Assembly (NCBI RefSeq): GCF_004000845.1
Contig: NZ_BIMA01000032.1
Coordinates: 1 to 63,984, forward strand
Reading direction: 5' to 3'
From: Paenibacillus koleovorans NBRC 103111
GTDB taxonomy: Bacteria > Bacillota > Bacilli > Paenibacillales > NBRC-103111
Length of the DNA stretch: 63,984 bases
Numbering within the stretch: the first letter of the stretch is position 1; each line of letters opens with the position of its first letter. Shown here piece after piece: positions 60,193 to 63,984 of this stretch. A program made the translations under genes and the position numbers. The notes under the pieces were generated by a model, which did no database searches, was not told the origin of the DNA, and saw nothing but the letters and a program-made list of their open reading frames with translations.

Positions 60193-61818
60193 ATGTACAG
60201 TGTGCTTGTTGTAGACGATGAGAAGGAAATTCGCAATGGTTTGGCTTCTCAAGCGCCTTGGAAAGAGTGGGGGTTCGATCGGGTGTATACCGCGGACGAT
60301 GGTCCCGGGGCGCTAGAGTCCGTCGCGCGTTATCCCGTCGATTTGATCGTCACCGATATCCGGATGCCCCTGATGAGCGGACTGGAGCTGATTCGGGAGC
60401 TGGAGCAAATCGGCTTCGACGGCGGCATGATCGTGATTAGCGGCTATGACGATTTTCAATATGCGAAGGAAGCTTTCAAGCTGGGGGTGACGGATTATCT
60501 CCTGAAGCCTGTCAATCTACAGGAGCTCGCCAATGCGGTGAAACAGACCGTAGAAGCGCTGCAGAAGCGGCAGCAGGACCGCCATCGGGAAATTACTATG
60601 CGTCAAAGCATGGACGAAATGCTTCCACGCCTTCGGGAGGAGACGCTGCTTGAGCTGTTCGATCGGCCCTATCGCAAAGGGCTCGAGGCCAAGCTCGAAT
60701 ATCGGTTCGGACAGCTCGGACTGGAGTGGCTGCCGGAGCAAGTATTTCAGTTGGCCTTGTACGGCATCGATGATTTGAAAGCGCTAACGGAACGGAAATC
60801 CGACCGCGAAAAAGCGGATCTGGAAGCTGCCGTAGGCGGCGCGATTCAGGATTATCTGGATGAGCACGCCGTCGAGGATTCCATTCTTGTGAAGACCCGA
60901 CAAGGCTTATGGATCTGCATGTACACGCACACAGACGATCTCGATTGCGAGGCGCATTCCATGGGGATTGCGGCCCGTGTCAGAGAAGCGGTCTCCGTCT
61001 CGGTCAGCTTCGGGCTTTCAACGGAATGCGGAGGCCTGGAGCGGCTTTATGCCATGTACCAGGAAGCGGAGGCCGCGCTCGTCTATCGCAAGGTAAGCTG
61101 GAATCCCGAGGCCGGGGTGGAAGCGGGCATGACGCCTTCCGTGATGAAGGGCGCGGAAATTTTGCAAAGCGCCCGGGCTGTTGCGGAGCGACTGGTCGCC
61201 GGCAGCGAGGAGGACATCGATAGGATGATGATGGGATTTCCAGAGCTGGCGGCTAGCTGGGGTGTGAAGCGAACGAGCGATTTGCAGCACAAATCGTTCG
61301 AGTGGCTGTTGGGCGTATTTCGCCAAGCTCAGAAGCTGGGATGGAGAGAGACGGAGTGGGAGCAGAACGTAATCTTCATGTGGGAGGACCTGGAGCGATT
61401 CGATACGTTCGAGTCGTTGCAGCAGCAATTGACGCAGCAATTGATTCGAACGTCCGCCAGCATTCAGCAGCAGTTCGGGGGACAAAATCAGATCGTGCTC
61501 GAGGCGGAGAAGTATATCTCGGAGCATTTCTGCGAACCGATCACGCTCCAGTCGGTTGCCGACCATGTGCATGTGACGCCGGTTTGGTTGAGCAAATTGT
61601 TCAAAAAAGTGACCGGCTACAACTTTCTAGAGTATTTAACCAAATCCAGGCTTGACAAGGCTCGCGAGCTGTTGAAGGATCTGAATCTGAAGGTGTACCA
61701 CATCAGCGAGATGGTCGGTTATCAGGATAAGGTGCATTTTTCCAGGTTGTTCAAGAAAAGGTTCGGATTGACGCCTCAAGAGTATCGCAATAGCCGGGTG
61801 AACACGCTTGATGAATAA
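60193..61818 (+). CDS. YesN-type AraC-family response regulator
   Basis: This 541-residue protein has an N-terminal receiver domain (residues 1-120) with acidic pocket VVDDE, phospho-acceptor Asp55 in LIVTDIRMP, a switch residue in VISGYDD and Lys in YLLKPV. A middle region of unknown role follows, and a C-terminal AraC domain from about residue 435 (VADHVHVTPVWLSKLFKKV, ISEMVGYQDKVHFSRLFKKR, TPQEYR). The ATG at 60193 follows CGGGGGCC; an in-frame start at 60103 would add 30 unlikely residues. Its end overlaps the kinase gene by eight bases. The probable target is the mannosidase/giant protein locus. Confidence 0.92.
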   Translation: MYSVLVVDDEKEIRNGLASQAPWKEWGFDRVYTADDGPGALESVARYPVDLIVTDIRMPLMSGLELIRELEQIGFDGGMIVISGYDDFQYAKEAFKLGVTDYLLKPVNLQELANAVKQTVEALQKRQQDRHREITMRQSMDEMLPRLREETLLELFDRPYRKGLEAKLEYRFGQLGLEWLPEQVFQLALYGIDDLKALTERKSDREKADLEAAVGGAIQDYLDEHAVEDSILVKTRQGLWICMYTHTDDLDCEAHSMGIAARVREAVSVSVSFGLSTECGGLERLYAMYQEAEAALVYRKVSWNPEAGVEAGMTPSVMKGAEILQSARAVAERLVAGSEEDIDRMMMGFPELAASWGVKRTSDLQHKSFEWLLGVFRQAQKLGWRETEWEQNVIFMWEDLERFDTFESLQQQLTQQLIRTSASIQQQFGGQNQIVLEAEKYISEHFCEPITLQSVADHVHVTPVWLSKLFKKVTGYNFLEYLTKSRLDKARELLKDLNLKVYHISEMVGYQDKVHFSRLFKKRFGLTPQEYRNSRVNTLDE

Positions 61819-63589
61819 TCGATTTCGCGAAGCGAGCCGTTTTTCCATTCGTCATAAATTCATGATTTTGTTTATTATCTTGATCGTGTTCCCTTTTGGC
61901 TTCGTCGGGTATTTCTCTTACCACAAATCGATTGAAGCGATCCGCCAGGTCAATACCGAAGCCTCCATGGAGATCATGGACAAGAGCGGCAAAAATTTGG
62001 ACAATTATTTGAATATGGCCAGTAATTTTCAGAACGAGCTGATGTTCTCGGAGGAGCTGCAGAATCTGCTGGCTACTGAGCCGCAGACCGATCTGGAAGA
62101 GCTGCTATTCGCCGAGCGGTTGATTAAATATACCGGATTGCTGCAAAATCAAACGAATGGGTACACGATCCGGTTGTTTCCGATCGATCCCGACCGATAC
62201 AAGTCGTTCAAGTATACGATCTTCAATGGGCTCGATATTGAGCGGGAGGCTTGGTTCAAGCGGATCCGAGACAACTCTCCTCCATTCTGGGAGCTGTTCC
62301 TGCCGGAGCATAACCCTACTATTTATACCGAACCGACCCTTTCCAAAATCAAACAGCTCTACAGCCTCAAAAACCGGGAGGAAATCGGCGTCGTCGTCAT
62401 CGATATTAAAGTTTCGCTGCTTAACAAATTTCTGGCGCCGCTGCAGATGAAGGAATCCCAGCAGTTGATGCTGCTAGATGAGAACCAAGTGACGATGTAC
62501 CATCAAGACACAAGCCGCCTAGGCACTCGTCTGGAAGACGGTCGCCTGACCGAGTTTATCCGCAACCAGGAGCGTGGCTCGGGCACGTTCTCGATCGATG
62601 GAATCGACTACGCGGCGACGTTCACTACATTAAGCAACAACGGCTGGAAGCTGGTGAGCATGGTGCCGCTGGCTGTGCTGGCGCAGCCGGTCTCCAGGAT
62701 TGAGACGCTCAGCTTATCGTTTCTATTTTTCTACCTGCTGCTCTCGATCGTCATAGTCGTCTACATTACCGTCAAATTCACGGGGCCGATCCAGAGGCTG
62801 GTGAAAGCGATGCGCAAGGTGGGCCGACAGGATCTGTCCGAGTTTGGCCAGCAGATCGACCGCAACGACGAGATCGGATGGCTGTACCGCGGCTTCGATC
62901 AGATGGTGCATCGGATCGATCAATTGGTGCAGAGCGCGGAGAAGGCGGCCCAGGACAAAAAAGAGCTGGAGTTTCAAGTGCTGACCCATCAAATCAATCC
63001 GCATTTCCTCTACAATACGCTGGAATCGATCCGCTGGAAGGCGGAGAGCCGTCAGGCCAAGGACATCAGCGAGATGGTCAGCGAGCTCGGTAAGCTGCTG
63101 CGGCTCAGTCTGAACGACGGGAAAGAGCTGACGACGGTGGAGCGGGAGCTGGAGCATGTGCGCGCTTATGTGAAAATCCAGAACAACCGGACCGATATCC
63201 CTATTCGGGTTATCTTCCTAGTGGAGGATGAGCTGCAGCAGCTCCCTTGCCTCCGCCTGCTGCTCCAGCCGCTGGTGGAGAATTCCATCAAACACGCCAA
63301 CGGCCATGTGAAGGAGGACGGCATCAAAATCGTCATCAAGGGGAGGATGAACGGAGCCAGCATTTGGTTCGAGGTGAGTGATAACGGTCCGGGCTTCGGC
63401 GAGCATGCGGAGACGCTGCTGGCGGTTCAGACGGATGAACCTGCTCGTCGGCAAGGCGTAGGGCTGCGAAATGTGCACGATCGGTTGCTTACCTATTTCG
63501 GCGTGCCCTATGGGCTTAGTGTACGGAACGGACCGACAGGCGGGGCCATCGTAGAGTTTGCGCATCCGATACTTAAGGCTACTAAATAA
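61811..63589 (+). CDS. YesM-type sensor histidine kinase
   Basis: This 592-residue membrane kinase has transmembrane helices at about residues 16-38 and 297-320 enclosing a Cache-like extracellular sensor. A HAMP domain follows (KFTGPIQRLVKAMRKV), then the His_kinase domain with phospho-acceptor His398 in NPHFLYNTLESIRWK, the N box PLVENSIKHA and the G box SDNGPGFGE, ending near RQGVGLRNVHDRL. ATG 61811 is favoured over TTG 61808. It overlaps the response regulator and should phosphorylate it in response to an extracellular sugar. Confidence 0.93.
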   Translation: MNNRFREASRFSIRHKFMILFIILIVFPFGFVGYFSYHKSIEAIRQVNTEASMEIMDKSGKNLDNYLNMASNFQNELMFSEELQNLLATEPQTDLEELLFAERLIKYTGLLQNQTNGYTIRLFPIDPDRYKSFKYTIFNGLDIEREAWFKRIRDNSPPFWELFLPEHNPTIYTEPTLSKIKQLYSLKNREEIGVVVIDIKVSLLNKFLAPLQMKESQQLMLLDENQVTMYHQDTSRLGTRLEDGRLTEFIRNQERGSGTFSIDGIDYAATFTTLSNNGWKLVSMVPLAVLAQPVSRIETLSLSFLFFYLLLSIVIVVYITVKFTGPIQRLVKAMRKVGRQDLSEFGQQIDRNDEIGWLYRGFDQMVHRIDQLVQSAEKAAQDKKELEFQVLTHQINPHFLYNTLESIRWKAESRQAKDISEMVSELGKLLRLSLNDGKELTTVERELEHVRAYVKIQNNRTDIPIRVIFLVEDELQQLPCLRLLLQPLVENSIKHANGHVKEDGIKIVIKGRMNGASIWFEVSDNGPGFGEHAETLLAVQTDEPARRQGVGLRNVHDRLLTYFGVPYGLSVRNGPTGGAIVEFAHPILKATK

Positions 63590-63601
63590 TGGCGGATTAC
63601 G

Positions 63602-63627
63602 AGCAGCCGGGCTTTGGCTGCTTTTTT
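63602..63627 (+). terminator. Rho-independent terminator after the histidine kinase gene
   Basis: AGCAGCC (63602-63608) pairs with GGCTGCT (63616-63622) across seven bases, followed by TTTTT. Confidence 0.88.
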
Positions 63628-63781
63628 GTGGCTGTATGATTGCCAGGGGTGGTGGCAGGTTGGACAATGAGCCCGTCACAAGTGTGACAGGTTGTTGCAA
63701 ACGGGGAGAGAGAACGGAAGTTGGCTGATAACAAACATAAGTTTGCTATATTCCGGGAAATATCGGAGGTTGGGCGCCTAA

Positions 63782-63823
63782 CAAACGGATATTCGGTATT
63801 AGCAAACGGATTATGGGCATTAG
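63782..63823 (+). repeat. tandem pair of 21-bp repeats
   Basis: CAAACGGATATTCGGTATTAG (63782-63802) is followed directly by a copy with four changes (63803-63823). A third, weaker CAAACATAAGTTTGC lies at about 63733. No coding potential. Confidence 0.55.
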
Positions 63824-63856
63824 CGGGGGTTGCGTTTGGTATTGTGCCTTGGGGTG

Positions 63857-63942
63857 GGCGGGATATCAGTGTATCCCGCCATGTTGACCCATAAATACCC
63901 TCCATTGCACCCAGACACTACGCAGTCCGAAAAAGTCGGACT
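63857..63942 (+). other. two perfect hairpins in right-edge non-coding DNA
   Basis: GGCGGGATA (63857-63865) pairs with TATCCCGCC (63872-63880), six-base loop. AGTCCGA (63924-63930) pairs with TCGGACT (63936-63942), five-base loop. TAGTCCGA recurs at the last bases of the window. The stretch 63628-63984 has no gene I can support. Confidence 0.5.
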
Positions 63943-63984
63943 AGAGAGACGGTTGTTATCCGGATATGCTCCCTAGTCCGAATT

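Noticed and set aside
63782-63823. CRISPR-like repeat
   Set aside because: Two adjacent imperfect copies without spacers and no cas genes anywhere in the window.

Overview
The window looks like chromosomal DNA of a Paenibacillus-type or closely related spore-forming Firmicute. This rests on strong AGGAGG-type ribosome binding sites, frequent TTG and GTG starts, LplA/LplB/YtcP-type sugar ABC transporters, membrane-anchored AraC regulators, a YesM/YesN two-component pair and very large secreted carbohydrate-active proteins. I see no rRNA, tRNA, CRISPR array, prophage or intact insertion sequence.

Region by region: (1) 0.2-11 kb is a glycan locus: lipoprotein binding protein, two permeases, a beta-propeller glycosidase-like protein, a secreted DUF4838 protein with three C-terminal binding modules, then a membrane AraC regulator. 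(2) 11-15.6 kb is a compact, partly overlapping catabolic operon: C45 Ntn-hydrolase, D-2-hydroxyacid dehydrogenase, KDPG-aldolase-like protein, alpha/beta hydrolase and SGNH hydrolase. (3) 16.7-34.3 kb is a second glycan locus: a 2022-residue heparinase II/III-like lyase, Gfo/Idh oxidoreductase, GH88/GH105-like hydrolase, transporter cassette, membrane AraC regulator, M20 amidohydrolase and CapA-like phosphoesterase. Two promoters in it share a gap-free 92-nt element that looks like an AraC-type activator site.

(4) 34.3-46.7 kb is AT-richer and made of small unrelated genes (GNAT, NTR/TIMP-like, methyltransferase, S41 peptidase, PQQ-like propeller, Asp/Glu racemase) mixed with at least six decayed genes: 3-hydroxyacyl-CoA dehydrogenase, prolyl iminopeptidase, an AraC tail, an EF-G/ribosome-protection fragment joined in frame to half a VOC protein, and DUF1801. 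A PhnB-like VOC tail lies at 16.1 kb. Several families of short intergenic repeats sit here. (5) 46.8-63.6 kb is a third glycan locus: two Gfo/Idh oxidoreductases flank a divergent 2661-residue secreted protein with two beta-helix domains, followed by a GH2 beta-mannosidase and a response regulator/histidine kinase pair. (6) 63.6-64 kb is non-coding, with a terminator, tandem repeats and hairpins.

Together the loci suggest an organism that binds and cuts complex plant or microbial glycans outside the cell, imports oligosaccharides through ATPase-less transporter cassettes (presumably served by a shared MsmX-type ATPase encoded elsewhere), and finishes degradation inside. Functions come from motif recognition; no database search was run.
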